DNA of 64,000 nucleotides from an uncultured Hyphomicrobiales bacterium (GCA_903847605.1 CAINED010000050.1:62001-126000); one strand, 5' to 3'; shown: positions 45,306-55,053, counted from the first letter of the stretch. Program-made: numbers and translations. Notes: generated by a model not told the origin, from the sequence alone.

Positions 45306-45941
45306 TCAGGAGCCGCCGGCCTCAGAGCCCCAGATGGCTTTCAGGCGCGCATCGCGCCCGCAACTGTAGCGGTAATAGCGATATTTGACGGGGTTCTTCA
45401 GGTGATAGTCCTGATGATAGGCTTCCGCCGCATACAAAGTGGCCGCAGGTTCGATCGCGGTGACGATCTTGCCCTTCAGCACGCCGCTTTTTTCCAGCGC
45501 GGCCTTGGAGGCTTCCGCCGCCTGCCGCTGTTCCTCGCCATGAGTGAGCACGGCCGGGCGATACTGATCGCCGCGGTCGCAGAATTGCGCATTCGCGGTC
45601 AGCGGATCATGCGTACGCCAGAAGACGTGCAGCAGACGCTCGTAGCTGACAACCGCCGGATCGAAGACCACGCGCACGGCTTCGACATGGCCGGTGCCGC
45701 CGGCCGAAACCTGCTGGTAGGTCGGATTCTTGATCTTGCCGTTGAGATAGCCCGACGTGGTGGAGACCACGCCCTTGACCGTGTCGAAATCCGATTCCGT
45801 GCACCAGAAGCAGCCTGTGGCGAAGGTCGCGATCGCCATGCCCGGCGGCGGCGTATCCGATATCGCTTCGGTCTGCGCCAATGTGGGTGCCACGGCGGTC
45901 GCTGCCAGCAGCAGCGCCGCAACAATCTTTCGCAAGCTCAT
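45306..45941 (-). CDS. msrA: Peptide-methionine (S)-S-oxide reductase, exported
   Basis: 211 residues. The catalytic motif GCFWCTESDFD, the Asp-rich region DPAVVSYERLLHVFWRTHDP and a resolving cysteine (RYSCGRDARL) are present. A signal peptide (IVAALLLAATAVAPTLAQ) places it in the periplasm. It reduces the S-form of oxidised methionine. The msrB gene 43 bp upstream on the same strand is likewise exported, so the two form a periplasmic repair pair. Confidence 0.95.
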   Translation of the reverse strand: MSLRKIVAALLLAATAVAPTLAQTEAISDTPPPGMAIATFATGCFWCTESDFDTVKGVVSTTSGYLNGKIKNPTYQQVSAGGTGHVEAVRVVFDPAVVSYERLLHVFWRTHDPLTANAQFCDRGDQYRPAVLTHGEEQRQAAEASKAALEKSGVLKGKIVTAIEPAATLYAAEAYHQDYHLKNPVKYRYYRYSCGRDARLKAIWGSEAGGS

Positions 45942-45984
45942 GATCTTCTCCTGCCGGATCTTCTCCTGCCGGCCACAGCAGCCG

Positions 45985-46482
45985 TCAGGCCGCGTCCGGC
46001 TCGAACTTCAGCGAGACGCCGTTCATGCAGTAGCGCTGGCCCGTGGGCGCGGGACCATCGGGGAACACGTGGCCGAGATGGCCGCCGCACTGGCTGCAAT
46101 GAACCTCCGTGCGCGACATGAAGAAGGTGTTGTCCTCGGTCGTCGCGACCGCGCCCGGCATCGGATCGAAAAAGCTCGGCCAGCCCGTGCCGCTCTCGTA
46201 TTTCGTATCGGAGCGGAAAAGATCATGGTTGCAGCCGGCGCAGACGAATTTGCCCTGCCGCTTTTCCTTGTTCAGCGGGCTCGTTCCCGCGCGCTCCGTG
46301 CCGTGTTCGCGCAGCACGTAAAAGGCTTCCGGGGACAGAATCTTGCGCCATTCCTCCGGCGTTTTCTGCACGGGGAAATTTTCGTCGTGCCCGCCAGAGC
46401 TTTTGCCGCGCAACGAGTTCAAAAAACCGCCGACCGATGCCATGAGAAACACTCCTGCGATGACTGTGCGCCGGTTCGGCAT
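45985..46482 (-). CDS. msrB: Peptide-methionine (R)-S-oxide reductase, exported
   Basis: 165 residues. Zinc cysteines (VCAGCNHDLF and VHCSQCGGHLGHVF) and the catalytic cysteine (GQRYCMNGVSL) are intact. The N-terminus MPNRRTVIAGVFLMASVGG has a twin-arginine-like signal, so it may be exported folded. It reduces the R-form of methionine sulfoxide and complements MsrA downstream. Confidence 0.94.
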   Translation of the reverse strand: MPNRRTVIAGVFLMASVGGFLNSLRGKSSGGHDENFPVQKTPEEWRKILSPEAFYVLREHGTERAGTSPLNKEKRQGKFVCAGCNHDLFRSDTKYESGTGWPSFFDPMPGAVATTEDNTFFMSRTEVHCSQCGGHLGHVFPDGPAPTGQRYCMNGVSLKFEPDAA

Positions 46483-46554
46483 GCACGCTCCTGTGATATA
46501 TAGGGCCGACGTCGGGTTCGGCCAAACCCATTGGCGTATCCCCTGACTTCGGGG

Positions 46555-46582
46555 AAAAACGACGACGCCTGAAGCGTCGTCG
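46555..46582 (-). terminator. Factor-independent terminator of the catalase-like gene
   Basis: Perfect 9-bp stem (CGACGACGC / GCGTCGTCG) with a 5-nt loop; on the minus strand it is followed by TTTTT. It lies 18 bp past the stop of the gene at 46600 and separates it from msrB. Confidence 0.85.
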
Positions 46583-46599
46583 CCGGTCGGAGTTTCCGG

Positions 46600-47595
46600 T
46601 CAGATCCGGTTAGAAATCGAGATTGCGTAGGCGGGTTGGCGTTGCAGGAAAAGTTGATCGTTTGCCGGCCCCTCCAGCCCTTCGGCCAGGCTTGTCGGAT
46701 CGAAAATGCGTCCGTCGCAGGTTTCGTTCTTTTCGAGCCCCTTGATGGCGAGGACGCCGAGCTTGACCGTCGGGCGCTTGTCCTCGTCGGTCCATTGCTG
46801 CGTGGCCGAGGATTTCAAATCGTCGGCCGAGCCCATGATAGCGATCATGTCGAATGACGCCAGCGCGTTGGCTGCCAGCCTGCCCTTGATCTCATCAACG
46901 AGAAAATCGGCCGGTTTTGCCTTCGCCTCGTCGTCGGTCAGCCCAATTTCTCCAGCGGTCGGGACCATCCGGAATTTCACGACCTGCCGCGCACCCGAGG
47001 CGTTGACCAGCGTATAGTTATGGATCGCCCAATAGTTCAGGCCGACCCACGAACCCGGCGTCGGCTTGCCCGCCAGAAAGCGCCCCTGCGCCGTGGTTTC
47101 AGGGTTGGCGTCGGTAAAGGCCTTTATCTTTGCGGGATCGGGCTTGCCGTCGGCGCCCGGGAGCCGCGCCTGCAAGAATGCGAGCATCTGTTCGGGCGAA
47201 CGGACGAAATTAATTGGCGCGTTGACCATGACGAATTCGGTATTGCCCGCCGCATCGGGATCGAGCCGGAACGACAGGCCGCGATTGACCGTCTTGGTGG
47301 CGTCGGCGACTTTCGGATTCCCGCCTCCCACGGAGAAGCGCACAATCGCATTCACAGGCTTAGCGAAGGCCGCCGATTTCGAAAGGCGGCGGGCATCGTC
47401 AGTCGGCGTGAAGCTCGCCGTAAAGCATTGACCCTTCGCGCCGCTTGGACGGGCCTTCTGATTGCCGCCGAACGTGCGCATGATCTCAACGACCTTCTCG
47501 GTTGTCTCCGCTTGCGCCAGCGCCGAAGCGGGAAAGAGCGCAACAGTTGAAAGTAGCGCGGCGCAGATCGATGCATTTCCTGACTTGGCTGACAT
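46600..47595 (-). CDS. Exported catalase-related (SrpA-like) heme protein, distal His missing
   Basis: 331 residues. A signal peptide (LLSTVALFPASALAQAE) precedes a small catalase core: FSVGGGNPKVADATKTVNRG, LSFRLDPD and the C-terminal AYAISISNR, which carries the heme-ligating Tyr. The essential distal histidine, expected in the HAKG motif, is glycine (RPSGAKGQCFTASF). Peroxidase or catalase activity is therefore doubtful; it may bind heme for another role. It ends at its own terminator, next to the exported MsrA/B pair. Confidence 0.83.
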   Translation of the reverse strand: MSAKSGNASICAALLSTVALFPASALAQAETTEKVVEIMRTFGGNQKARPSGAKGQCFTASFTPTDDARRLSKSAAFAKPVNAIVRFSVGGGNPKVADATKTVNRGLSFRLDPDAAGNTEFVMVNAPINFVRSPEQMLAFLQARLPGADGKPDPAKIKAFTDANPETTAQGRFLAGKPTPGSWVGLNYWAIHNYTLVNASGARQVVKFRMVPTAGEIGLTDDEAKAKPADFLVDEIKGRLAANALASFDMIAIMGSADDLKSSATQQWTDEDKRPTVKLGVLAIKGLEKNETCDGRIFDPTSLAEGLEGPANDQLFLQRQPAYAISISNRI

Positions 47596-47733
47596 GGGAT
47601 AACTCCGGTTGAGAGCAAGCGAAAGCTATGGCGAGAACCCGATCACGTCCAAATCACAAGTTGGAAAGCGCCCTGTGCGCGCAACAAAAGATGCAGCAAA
47701 GGAAAATGAGCAATCAGTCTTGGTGCTGGACCA

Positions 47734-49335
47734 TCAAAACAAACTGCCCTGCCCCTGCGGCTTGGCTTTCGCTGACTTGGGGCGGACAGCGCGTGGCATT
47801 GAGGTCGCGCTTGTATCGGCTGGGCCTCCATCGCCTGTCGCCTGCGCGGCGATACGCCCGTCCTTGAATTCGATGCTGACGCCCATGCCCGGGGTCACTG
47901 CGGCAGCATGGGCCACAATCCGGTTTGCATCATCCCGCACCACAGCGAAACCGCGCGACAAAACGCTCTTGTAACTCAACGAGCCATAGAGTTGCAGCAG
48001 CGCGCGAAATCTCTCGCCGCGACGTTCATGGCCGGCGAAGAGCGCGCCGCGCAGACGACGGTCGCAATCGCCGACGCGCTGGCGCTGGGATGCGACGCGC
48101 TCGCCAATATGCTGCGCACGGGAGAGAATGGCGATGCGAAGGCGCGCGCTGGCGCTCGACAGCTTCTCGCGTTGCGCGCGCGCGAGTTGCGGCGCGCAGC
48201 GCGACAACCGTCCGGACAGCGAATCCAGATGCGCGCGGCGCTTCGCAAACTCCGCCTGCGGCGAATGTTTTGCCAGCGTCGAGGCGAGGCGGGCCAACCT
48301 GATCTGCCGATTGCTGAGCGCTGCTTCCACGCAAGCGCGGATCTTTTCCCCGGCGCGATCCGTGCGCTGGCGCGGCAGCGCCAGAATCTCTTCGGGCGAG
48401 GGTAAGGCGCGGGCTAGCGAACGAAGGTCCGCCTTCCGGCGATCGAGGAAACGGCTGCGGGCGCCCTCGAGCCGGGCCGCCAGCGAAGCGGTCTGCGCCA
48501 TCAGGTCGGCGCGCACAGGCACCGCCATTTCCGCAGCCGCTGTCGGCGTTGGCGCGCGTTTGTCGGCGGCCTGGTCGATTAATGTCCAGTCGGTCTCGTG
48601 TCCGACGGCGGAAATCAGCGGGATCATGCTGCCGGCGGCAGCGCGCACCACGATCTCGTCGTTGAATCCCCAGAGATCTTCAAGGGAGCCGCCGCCGCGC
48701 GCCACGATGATGACATCCGGCCGCCTGATCGGTCCGTCCTCGGGCAGGGCGTTGAACCCGTCGATAGCGCGGGCAACTTCCTGTCCGCAGGTGTCTCCCT
48801 GCACGCGCACCGGCCAGACGATCACATGCAGGGGAAAGCGGTCGTGGATGCGGTGGAGAATGTCGCGAATGACGGCGCCAGTCGGCGAAGTCACGACGCC
48901 GATGACCTTCGGCATTGCGGGCAGCAATTGCTTGCGCGCCTCGTCGAACAGGCCTTCGGCGGCGAGCCTGCGCCGGCGCTCCTCCAATTGCGCGAGAAGC
49001 GCCCCGACCCCCGCCGGTTCGATGGCCTCGATGACGATCTGGTAGGAGGACTTGCCGGGATAGGTCGTCAGCTTGCCAGTCGCGATGACCTCCATGCCTT
49101 CCTCCGGCCGGAACTTCAGCCGGCCGTAAGTTCCCTTCCAGATGATCGCGTCGATGCGCGCGCCTTCGTCCTTGAGGGCGAAATAGCAATGGCCCGAGGA
49201 ATGCGGCCCCCGCCAGCCCGAGACTTCGCCGCGCACGCGCACATGGCCGAAACGGTCCTCGACCGTGCGCTTGAGCGCCTGCGACAACTCGCTGACGGAA
49301 AGCTCGGCGGCATTGCTGGCGGGAGAATCGGGCAT
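47734..49335 (-). CDS. xseA: Exodeoxyribonuclease VII large subunit
   Basis: 533 residues from ATG 49335 ([17 protein letters not shown]). N-terminal OB domain ([38 protein letters not shown]) followed by the nuclease region ([39 protein letters not shown] and [14 protein letters not shown]) and a coiled-coil rich in Arg/Ala. It digests single-stranded DNA together with XseB, which is not in the window. The frame extends 42 codons upstream with poor starts. Confidence 0.95.
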   Translation of the reverse strand: MPDSPASNAAELSVSELSQALKRTVEDRFGHVRVRGEVSGWRGPHSSGHCYFALKDEGARIDAIIWKGTYGRLKFRPEEGMEVIATGKLTTYPGKSSYQIVIEAIEPAGVGALLAQLEERRRRLAAEGLFDEARKQLLPAMPKVIGVVTSPTGAVIRDILHRIHDRFPLHVIVWPVRVQGDTCGQEVARAIDGFNALPEDGPIRRPDVIIVARGGGSLEDLWGFNDEIVVRAAAGSMIPLISAVGHETDWTLIDQAADKRAPTPTAAAEMAVPVRADLMAQTASLAARLEGARSRFLDRRKADLRSLARALPSPEEILALPRQRTDRAGEKIRACVEAALSNRQIRLARLASTLAKHSPQAEFAKRRAHLDSLSGRLSRCAPQLARAQREKLSSASARLRIAILSRAQHIGERVASQRQRVGDCDRRLRGALFAGHERRGERFRALLQLYGSLSYKSVLSRGFAVVRDDANRIVAHAAAVTPGMGVSIEFKDGRIAAQATGDGGPADTSATSMPRAVRPKSAKAKPQGQGSLF

Positions 49336-49539
49336 CGTGGAATTATGCGCGTAAAGGCCGCAGGCGACATCAAAATTCGCGGAAGATTCCACGGAGGCAT
49401 TTTCCAAAGGAGCTAGGCCATTCCGCAACCGTTTGCCCAAATCTCTTGGGCATAACCCCATTTATCCGGATGTGCTTTGCCCATCCTTGACAGTAGATGC
49501 GCGGCAGTCACACTGGCTCCGATCCAGAGGGAGGTCATC

Positions 49540-50739
49540 ATGCGTTTGTGGACCACGACTATCATCGCCGGCGTCGTTGCGGGCGCGCTCGCGTCGCCTG
49601 CCGCCGCCCAGCAGGAAGTGCGCATCGGCGTCATCCTGTCCTATTCGGGCCAGTTCGCCGATCCGGCGAAGCAGATGGACAACGCCATCCAGCTCTACAT
49701 CAAGCAGAACGGCGACACGGTCGCGGGCAAGAAGATCGTTCTGATCCGCAAGGACACCGGCGGCATCGCGCCCGACCTCGCCAAGCGCCTCGCGCAGGAA
49801 CTCGTGGTGCGCGACCGCGTCGACATTCTCGCCGGCTTCGCCCTGACGCCGAATGCGCTCGCGGTCGGCGACGTTTCGCATCAGGCCAAGAAATTCATGG
49901 TGGTGATGAACGCCGCCACGTCGATCATCACGACGAAATCGGCCTTCATGGCGCGCACGTCGGTGACGACGCCGATGCTGAACCAGACGCTCGGCACATG
50001 GGCGGCGAAACAGGGCATCAAGAAAGCCTATACAATGGTGTCGGACTTCGGCCCGGGCCATGACGGCGAAGGCGCATTCCATGCCGGCTTCAAGGCCGGC
50101 GGCGGCGAAATCGTCGGCGCGGTGCGCACGCCCGTCGCCAACCCTGACTTCGCGCCCTTCCTGCAACGCGCGAAGGACGCCAATCCCGACGCCATGTACA
50201 TCTGGGTGCCCGGAGGCGCGCAGCCTGCCGCCGTCGGCAAGGCTATCGTCGAGCGCAACATCGACAAGTCCAAGGTCACGATCATGGGCCAGGACGAACT
50301 CGTCGGCGAAAACGCGATCAAGAGCATGAACGAGGCGGCGGTCGGCATCGTTTCGGTCTCGAATTACGACTTCAATCTCAACAACGATCTCAACCGCAAA
50401 TTCGTCGAAGCCTATAACAAGGAGTTCGGGCGCAACCCCGACATCTTCTCCATGGGCGCCTACGACGGCATGCATCTCATCTACGAGGCGCTGAAGAAGA
50501 CGAACGGCAACACAGATGCCGCAGCGCTGATCGGCGCCGCCAAGGGCTTCTCATGGCAGAGCCCGCGCGGCCCGATGTCGATCGATCCCGACACGCGCGA
50601 TGTGGTGCAGAACATCTACATCCGCCGCGTGCAGAAGGTCGGCGACAAGTTCGTCAATGTGGAATTCGACACGGTTCCGGCCGTCAAGGATCCGGTGAAG
50701 GAGCAAATGAAGAAGGACGGCAAGCCGCTGCAGCCGTAA
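49540..50739 (+). CDS. Branched-chain amino acid-type ABC transporter, substrate-binding protein
   Basis: 399 residues from ATG 49540 after GAGGT. A signal peptide (TTIIAGVVAGALASPAAAQ) precedes a two-lobed Peripla_BP_6 domain (IRIGVILSYSGQFADPAKQ reads here as VRIGVILSYSG; KIVLIRKDTGG; GAYDGMHLIYEALKK). Such receptors bind branched-chain or aromatic amino acids or other acids. It opens the transporter operon livH-livM-livG-livF that follows, and gives it substrate specificity. Confidence 0.93.
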   Translation: MRLWTTTIIAGVVAGALASPAAAQQEVRIGVILSYSGQFADPAKQMDNAIQLYIKQNGDTVAGKKIVLIRKDTGGIAPDLAKRLAQELVVRDRVDILAGFALTPNALAVGDVSHQAKKFMVVMNAATSIITTKSAFMARTSVTTPMLNQTLGTWAAKQGIKKAYTMVSDFGPGHDGEGAFHAGFKAGGGEIVGAVRTPVANPDFAPFLQRAKDANPDAMYIWVPGGAQPAAVGKAIVERNIDKSKVTIMGQDELVGENAIKSMNEAAVGIVSVSNYDFNLNNDLNRKFVEAYNKEFGRNPDIFSMGAYDGMHLIYEALKKTNGNTDAAALIGAAKGFSWQSPRGPMSIDPDTRDVVQNIYIRRVQKVGDKFVNVEFDTVPAVKDPVKEQMKKDGKPLQP

Positions 50740-50767
50740 GGCGCGAGCGGCACGACCGAATTCATCC

Positions 50768-51631
50768 ATGCTCACGTCGTTCATCAGCGTGCTCTATGAC
50801 GGCTTTGCCTATGGCATGCTGCTCTTCGTCCTGTCGGTCGGACTCTCCGTCACGCTCGGCATGATGAATTTCGTCAATCTCGCCCATTGCGCCTTCGCAA
50901 TGCTTGGCGGGTATGTGACGGTGACGATGATCAATCATCTGGGGTGGCCGTTTCTGGCCACCCTGCCCATCGCCTTTCTTGCGGCTGCCGTCGCCAGCGT
51001 TCTGCTGGAGCGTACGCTCTACCGCAGCCTCTACGGCCGCAGCGATCTCGATCATTGCCTGCTCACCATCGGCATCGTCTTCGTTTCGGTGGCCGGCGCG
51101 GCCTATATCTTCGGCACATTGCAGCAGCCGATCCAGGTGCCCTCATGGCTGCGCGGAACATGGGTCGTCGGCAATCTGACCTTCGGCGTCTATCGCGCCT
51201 TTCTCATCGTCGTCGGCCTTGCGCTCGCGGCGGCGCTGATCGTCTCGCTCGAATATACGCGCTTCGGCGCGACGGTACGCGCCGCGGTCGATAACCAGCG
51301 CATGGCGCGCGGTCTCGGCATCGATGTGGATCGCGTGTTCATGTTGACCTTCGCGCTCGGCAGCGGCCTCGCTGGTCTCGGCGGCGCGCTCGCCATCGAG
51401 ATCGTCGGCCTCGACCACTCCTTCGCGCTGCATTACCTGATCTATGTGCTGATCGTGGTTTCGGTCGGCGGCATGGGTTCGATCTGGGGCTCCTTCGTCG
51501 CGGCGGTCGTTCTCGGCGTCAGCGACATGGCCGGCAAATACTGGCTGCCGCAGCTCGGCTCCTTCCTCATCTATCTTGTGATGGTGGGCATTCTCATGTG
51601 GCGGCCGCTCGGCCTGTTCGGAAAGCGCTAG
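50768..51631 (+). CDS. Branched-chain amino acid-type ABC transporter permease (LivH-like)
   Basis: 287 residues, about eight hydrophobic segments, with the LivH signature GLSVTLGMMNFVNLAHCAFAM and the EAA-like coupling loop (TVRAAVDNQRMARGLGID). It forms the membrane pore with the LivM-like protein. It begins 28 bp after the binding-protein stop; livM starts 2 bp after its stop, so the genes are co-transcribed. Confidence 0.92.
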   Translation: MLTSFISVLYDGFAYGMLLFVLSVGLSVTLGMMNFVNLAHCAFAMLGGYVTVTMINHLGWPFLATLPIAFLAAAVASVLLERTLYRSLYGRSDLDHCLLTIGIVFVSVAGAAYIFGTLQQPIQVPSWLRGTWVVGNLTFGVYRAFLIVVGLALAAALIVSLEYTRFGATVRAAVDNQRMARGLGIDVDRVFMLTFALGSGLAGLGGALAIEIVGLDHSFALHYLIYVLIVVSVGGMGSIWGSFVAAVVLGVSDMAGKYWLPQLGSFLIYLVMVGILMWRPLGLFGKR

Positions 51632-51633
51632 GC

Positions 51634-52665
51634 ATGAGCATGGCCGAAGCCGCGCCGCGCGGCATGACTGACTGGATCGCCTCGCGCGCGCGCTGGCGCA
51701 TCGGAGAAATCGTCTTCTGGCTCGCCTGCCTGCTGCCGCTGCTTCCGGCGCAGTACCTGCCGTCGTTTCTGCAGCCCTTCTGGATTTTCGACCGTTATCT
51801 GCAACTGCTCAGCCAGATTGCGATCACCGCGCTGTTTGCGATCTCGCTCGACCTCATCCTCGGCTATGCGGGCGTCGTCTCGCTCGGACACGCGGCCTTC
51901 TTCGGGCTCGGCGCCTATGCGGCGGGCCTTATTTCCAAGTTCTGGTTCACCGATCCGCTGCTCGGGCTTTTGTGTTCGGCGTTGCTCGCAGGCGCGCTCG
52001 GCTACATATCGAGTTTCGTGATCCTGCGCTTCCACGGCCTCGCGCTGATCATGATCACGCTCGGACTCGGGCAATTGCTGGCGGAAGCGGCCAACAGCGC
52101 GAGCTGGCTGACCGGCGGCGCCGATGCGCTCCAGGGCATCCGCGCCGGCAAGATATTCGGCGTTTTCGAATTCGATATCTACGGGCAGACGGCCTATATC
52201 TATGCGCTCGTCGTGACCTTTCTCGTTTTCCTTGTGGCGCGACGCATCACCAATTCGCCCTTCGGCATGTCGATACGCGGCATACGCGACAACAGCCGGC
52301 GCATGCTCGCCATCGGCGCGCCGAACCAGCAGCATCTGCGGCGCGTCTTCACGATTGCCGCAGCGATGGCGGGCGTCGCCGGCGCGCTGCTGACGCAGAC
52401 GACGCAAACCTGTTCGCTGGAGACGCTGAACTTCCAGCGCTCGGCCGACGTGCTCGTCATCCTCATCCTCGGCGGCGTCGGCAGGCTCTACGGCGCGATG
52501 GCCGGCGCCATCATCTACATGATCGCGCGCGACATCTTTTCCGACGTCAATCCGCAATACTGGTATTTCTGGATCGGCCTGCTGCTGATCGCTGTCGTGC
52601 GTTACATGCCCGATGGTCTGCTCGGCGGTTTGAGCTTTCTCGGCAGCAAGTTGAGGCGGTCATGA
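51634..52665 (+). CDS. Branched-chain amino acid-type ABC transporter permease (LivM-like)
   Basis: 343 residues from ATG 51634 (MSMAEAAPRG). LivM motifs: LDLILGYAGVVSLGHAAFFG, GLALIMITLGLGQLLAEAA and the coupling loop (GIRDNSRRMLAIGAPNQQH). The last residues overlap the livG start (ATGA). Second half of the transmembrane pore. Confidence 0.92.
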   Translation: MSMAEAAPRGMTDWIASRARWRIGEIVFWLACLLPLLPAQYLPSFLQPFWIFDRYLQLLSQIAITALFAISLDLILGYAGVVSLGHAAFFGLGAYAAGLISKFWFTDPLLGLLCSALLAGALGYISSFVILRFHGLALIMITLGLGQLLAEAANSASWLTGGADALQGIRAGKIFGVFEFDIYGQTAYIYALVVTFLVFLVARRITNSPFGMSIRGIRDNSRRMLAIGAPNQQHLRRVFTIAAAMAGVAGALLTQTTQTCSLETLNFQRSADVLVILILGGVGRLYGAMAGAIIYMIARDIFSDVNPQYWYFWIGLLLIAVVRYMPDGLLGGLSFLGSKLRRS

Positions 52666-53435
52666 ACGACGCCGCAACCGTTCTGTCCGCCTCCGGCGTC
52701 AACAAAAGTTTCGGCTCGCTTGTCGTCGCCAACAACATCGAATTCAATCTGCCCACGGGCCAGCGCCATGCGCTGATCGGACCGAACGGCGCGGGGAAGA
52801 CGACGTTCATCAACCTGCTCACGGGCATGTTGCAGCCCGACAGCGGCGCGATCCGCCTCGCGGGCGAGGATATCACCAACACGCCGCCGGCGGTGCGCGT
52901 GAAGCGCGGCCTCGTGCGCACGTTCCAGATCAACACACTGTTTCCGCAACTCACGCCCATCGAAGCGGTGACGATGGCGGTGTGCGAGCGGCGCGGCGAA
53001 GCCACGACATGGTGGCGCGGCCTTTCGCATTATCATGAGGCGATCGCCGAAGCCGACCAGATCCTCACATCGCTGCGGCTCGACAAGGTGGCGACGCGCA
53101 CGACGCGCGAACTCGCCTACGGCCAGCAACGCCTGCTCGAAATTGCGCTGGCGCTTGCGACGAAGCCCAAAGTGCTGCTGCTCGACGAACCCGCCGCTGG
53201 CGTGCCGAAGGACGAAAGCGAAGATCTCTTCGAGGTGATCGCGGGCCTTTCGAGCGATCTCAGCATTCTGTTCATCGAACACGACATGGACATCGTGTTC
53301 CGCTTCGCCTCGCATATCATCGTGCTGGTGAGCGGCGCGATCCTCGTGCAGGGACCGCCGGCGGAAATCGCCGCCAATCCACTCGTGCGCGAGGTCTATC
53401 TCGGAAAGGGGCGCCATGGCCACGCCCATTCTTGA
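52662..53435 (+). CDS. Branched-chain amino acid-type ABC transporter ATPase (LivG-like)
   Basis: 257 residues. Walker A GPNGAGKTTFINLL, signature-like ELAYGQQRLLEIALALA (the usual LSGGQ is replaced by AYGQQ as in LivG), Walker B VLLLDEPAAGV, and the H-loop IEHDMDIVF. It powers transport with LivF. Coupled to livM at the start and overlapping livF by 20 bp at the end. Confidence 0.94.
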   Translation: MNDAATVLSASGVNKSFGSLVVANNIEFNLPTGQRHALIGPNGAGKTTFINLLTGMLQPDSGAIRLAGEDITNTPPAVRVKRGLVRTFQINTLFPQLTPIEAVTMAVCERRGEATTWWRGLSHYHEAIAEADQILTSLRLDKVATRTTRELAYGQQRLLEIALALATKPKVLLLDEPAAGVPKDESEDLFEVIAGLSSDLSILFIEHDMDIVFRFASHIIVLVSGAILVQGPPAEIAANPLVREVYLGKGRHGHAHS

Positions 53436-54126
53436 AGTCAAAAATCTCGTCGCGGGCTATCGCGACGCCATCGTGCTGCACGACATTTCGCTGCAGCTCG
53501 ACGACGGCGGCAGGCTCGCCATTCTCGGCCGCAACGGCGTCGGCAAGACGACGCTGCTGCTCGCCATCATGGGTCTCGCCGACATCAAGGGCGGCTCGAT
53601 CTTCTACAAGGGGCAGGACATCACGCGCTGGCCCGCGCATCGGCGCGCGCTCGCCGGTCTCGGCTGGGTGGCGCAGGAGCGCGAAATCTTTCCGACGCTC
53701 ACGGTGGACGAAAATCTCGTTACCACGTCGCGCCCCGGGCGCTGGGATTTGAAGTCCGTTTACGAGCTGTTTCCGCGGCTCTATGAGCGGCGCGCCAACA
53801 AGGGTAACCAGCTTTCGGGCGGCGAGCAGCAGATGCTCGCCTTCGGCCGCACGCTGATGACCAATCCCGCCGTGCTGCTTCTCGACGAACCCCTCGAAGG
53901 CCTCGCGCCCGTCATCGTCGAGGAACTCACCGCCGCCATTTCCAGGATGATGAGCGAGGGCGGCATGAGCCTCGCGCTCGTGGAACAGCACACGGACATC
54001 GCGCTGGAAATGACCGAAAAGGCCGTGGTGATCGAGCGGGGCCGCATCGCCTATGCGGCGGGATCGCGGGAGCTTTCACTCGACCAGGCCGCGCTTGACC
54101 GTTACGTCGGCCTCGCCATCGAATAA
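53416..54126 (+). CDS. Branched-chain amino acid-type ABC transporter ATPase (LivF-like)
   Basis: 236 residues. Walker A GRNGVGKTTLLLAIMG, signature QLSGGEQQMLAFGRTL, Walker B VLLLDEPLEGLAP and H-loop VEQHTDIALEM. LivF usually supplies the second ATPase of the transporter. It is the last gene of the operon; a shared hairpin with the cold-shock gene stands just after it. Confidence 0.94.
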   Translation: MATPILEVKNLVAGYRDAIVLHDISLQLDDGGRLAILGRNGVGKTTLLLAIMGLADIKGGSIFYKGQDITRWPAHRRALAGLGWVAQEREIFPTLTVDENLVTTSRPGRWDLKSVYELFPRLYERRANKGNQLSGGEQQMLAFGRTLMTNPAVLLLDEPLEGLAPVIVEELTAAISRMMSEGGMSLALVEQHTDIALEMTEKAVVIERGRIAYAAGSRELSLDQAALDRYVGLAIE

Positions 54127-54133
54127 AATCCGC

Positions 54134-54168
54134 CAATAAAAAATCCCGGATCGCAGGCGATCCGGGAC
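54134..54168 (-). terminator. Terminator of the cold-shock gene (hairpin also behind livF)
   Basis: Stem CCCGGATCGC / GCGATCCGGG with a 2-nt loop (54145-54166). On the minus strand it is followed by a T-rich TTTTTTATT, ending the cold-shock transcript; on the plus strand no T-run follows, so livF is probably not terminated this way. Confidence 0.85.
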
Positions 54169-54199
54169 CAAAAACACAAGGTCTTTTCAACCGGCCGGA

Positions 54200-54409
54200 T
54201 CAGGCCGCCTGCAGGTTGCCGGCGGACTGCTTGCCGCTGCGCTTGTCGGTGACGATCTCGTAGGAGATCTTCTGACCTTCGGCGAGCGAGCGCATGCCAG
54301 CCTGCTCAACGGCGGAGATATGGACGAAAACGTCCTTGCCACCCTGATCGGGTTGAATGAAGCCGTAGCCCTTTTGGTCGTTGAACCACTTGACGGTTCC
54401 GGTAGCCAT
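54200..54409 (-). CDS. Cold-shock domain protein (CspA family)
   Basis: 69 residues from ATG 54409 (MATGTVKWFNDQKGYGFIQP). RNP1-like KGYGFI and RNP2-like DVFVHI are intact, so it binds single-stranded RNA and DNA as a chaperone. A long leader of about 150 bp precedes it, as in cold-shock genes whose untranslated region controls translation, but I cannot show a thermosensor here. A terminator follows. Confidence 0.96.
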   Translation of the reverse strand: MATGTVKWFNDQKGYGFIQPDQGGKDVFVHISAVEQAGMRSLAEGQKISYEIVTDKRSGKQSAGNLQAA

Positions 54410-54609
54410 AGTGTCGTGCCTTTTCATAGAGTGGAGACCGGCGCGCGCTACATTGCACGAACCGGTTGATCGAACTTAGAGAGAAGAGAGTCGTCAGCCC
54501 GATCGGTAGAAAAGGCGAAACGGCCAATCGTCCGGCCAAAGTCGAGTGTCTCAAATAGGCTTTAATTGCGGCGATAGCAAGGAACCCGCCCCGCTCACGC
54601 CGGGGAAGC

Positions 54610-55053
54610 TCAAAAGCTCTCCTCGCGTTTCCACGTGACGACCACGCGCACCTTGCGCCCGGGCAGGTTGGGATGGGGCATCGGCGCGCTGACGATATTG
54701 ATGAGATCGTCGTTCTCGAAGGTGATGTGCCGGACCTGATCGCTGCCGACCCAGGCTTCGTTCCAGGCTGCCTCGACCCGGGTCGTCACCGTGCCGTTCT
54801 CGAACCTGTAGCGGCCGGTATAGGCGATCATGGTTTGCAGCGCCTTGGCGCGTTCGGGGTCGTTGGCCGGGATCGGCCGGCCCTCCGCGGTCGCCAGCGC
54901 GATCCAGCGGCCATCTGGCGTCGCGATCTGGCGGCCGCGCGGCTTGTCGCCAAAGATCGGCACGCGCTCGCCGGTTTCGACGTCTTCATAGACCTGCGCG
55001 ACGAGGCCCCAGCAGCCGGCGAGCCGTTCCTTGTCTGAAGAATAGGTTGTCAT
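54610..55053 (-). CDS. Lipocalin-like domain protein
   Basis: 147 residues from ATG 55053, preceded by GGAGG at ideal distance; 15 further codons are open upstream. The sequence ERLAGCWGLVAQVYEDVETG, then TPDGRWIALATAEGRP and AYTGRYRFENGTVTTRVEAAW, resembles the Lipocalin_5 family (PF13924), from memory. No signal peptide. Function unknown. Palindromic repeats stand upstream. Confidence 0.75.
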   Translation of the reverse strand: MTTYSSDKERLAGCWGLVAQVYEDVETGERVPIFGDKPRGRQIATPDGRWIALATAEGRPIPANDPERAKALQTMIAYTGRYRFENGTVTTRVEAAWNEAWVGSDQVRHITFENDDLINIVSAPMPHPNLPGRKVRVVVTWKREESF

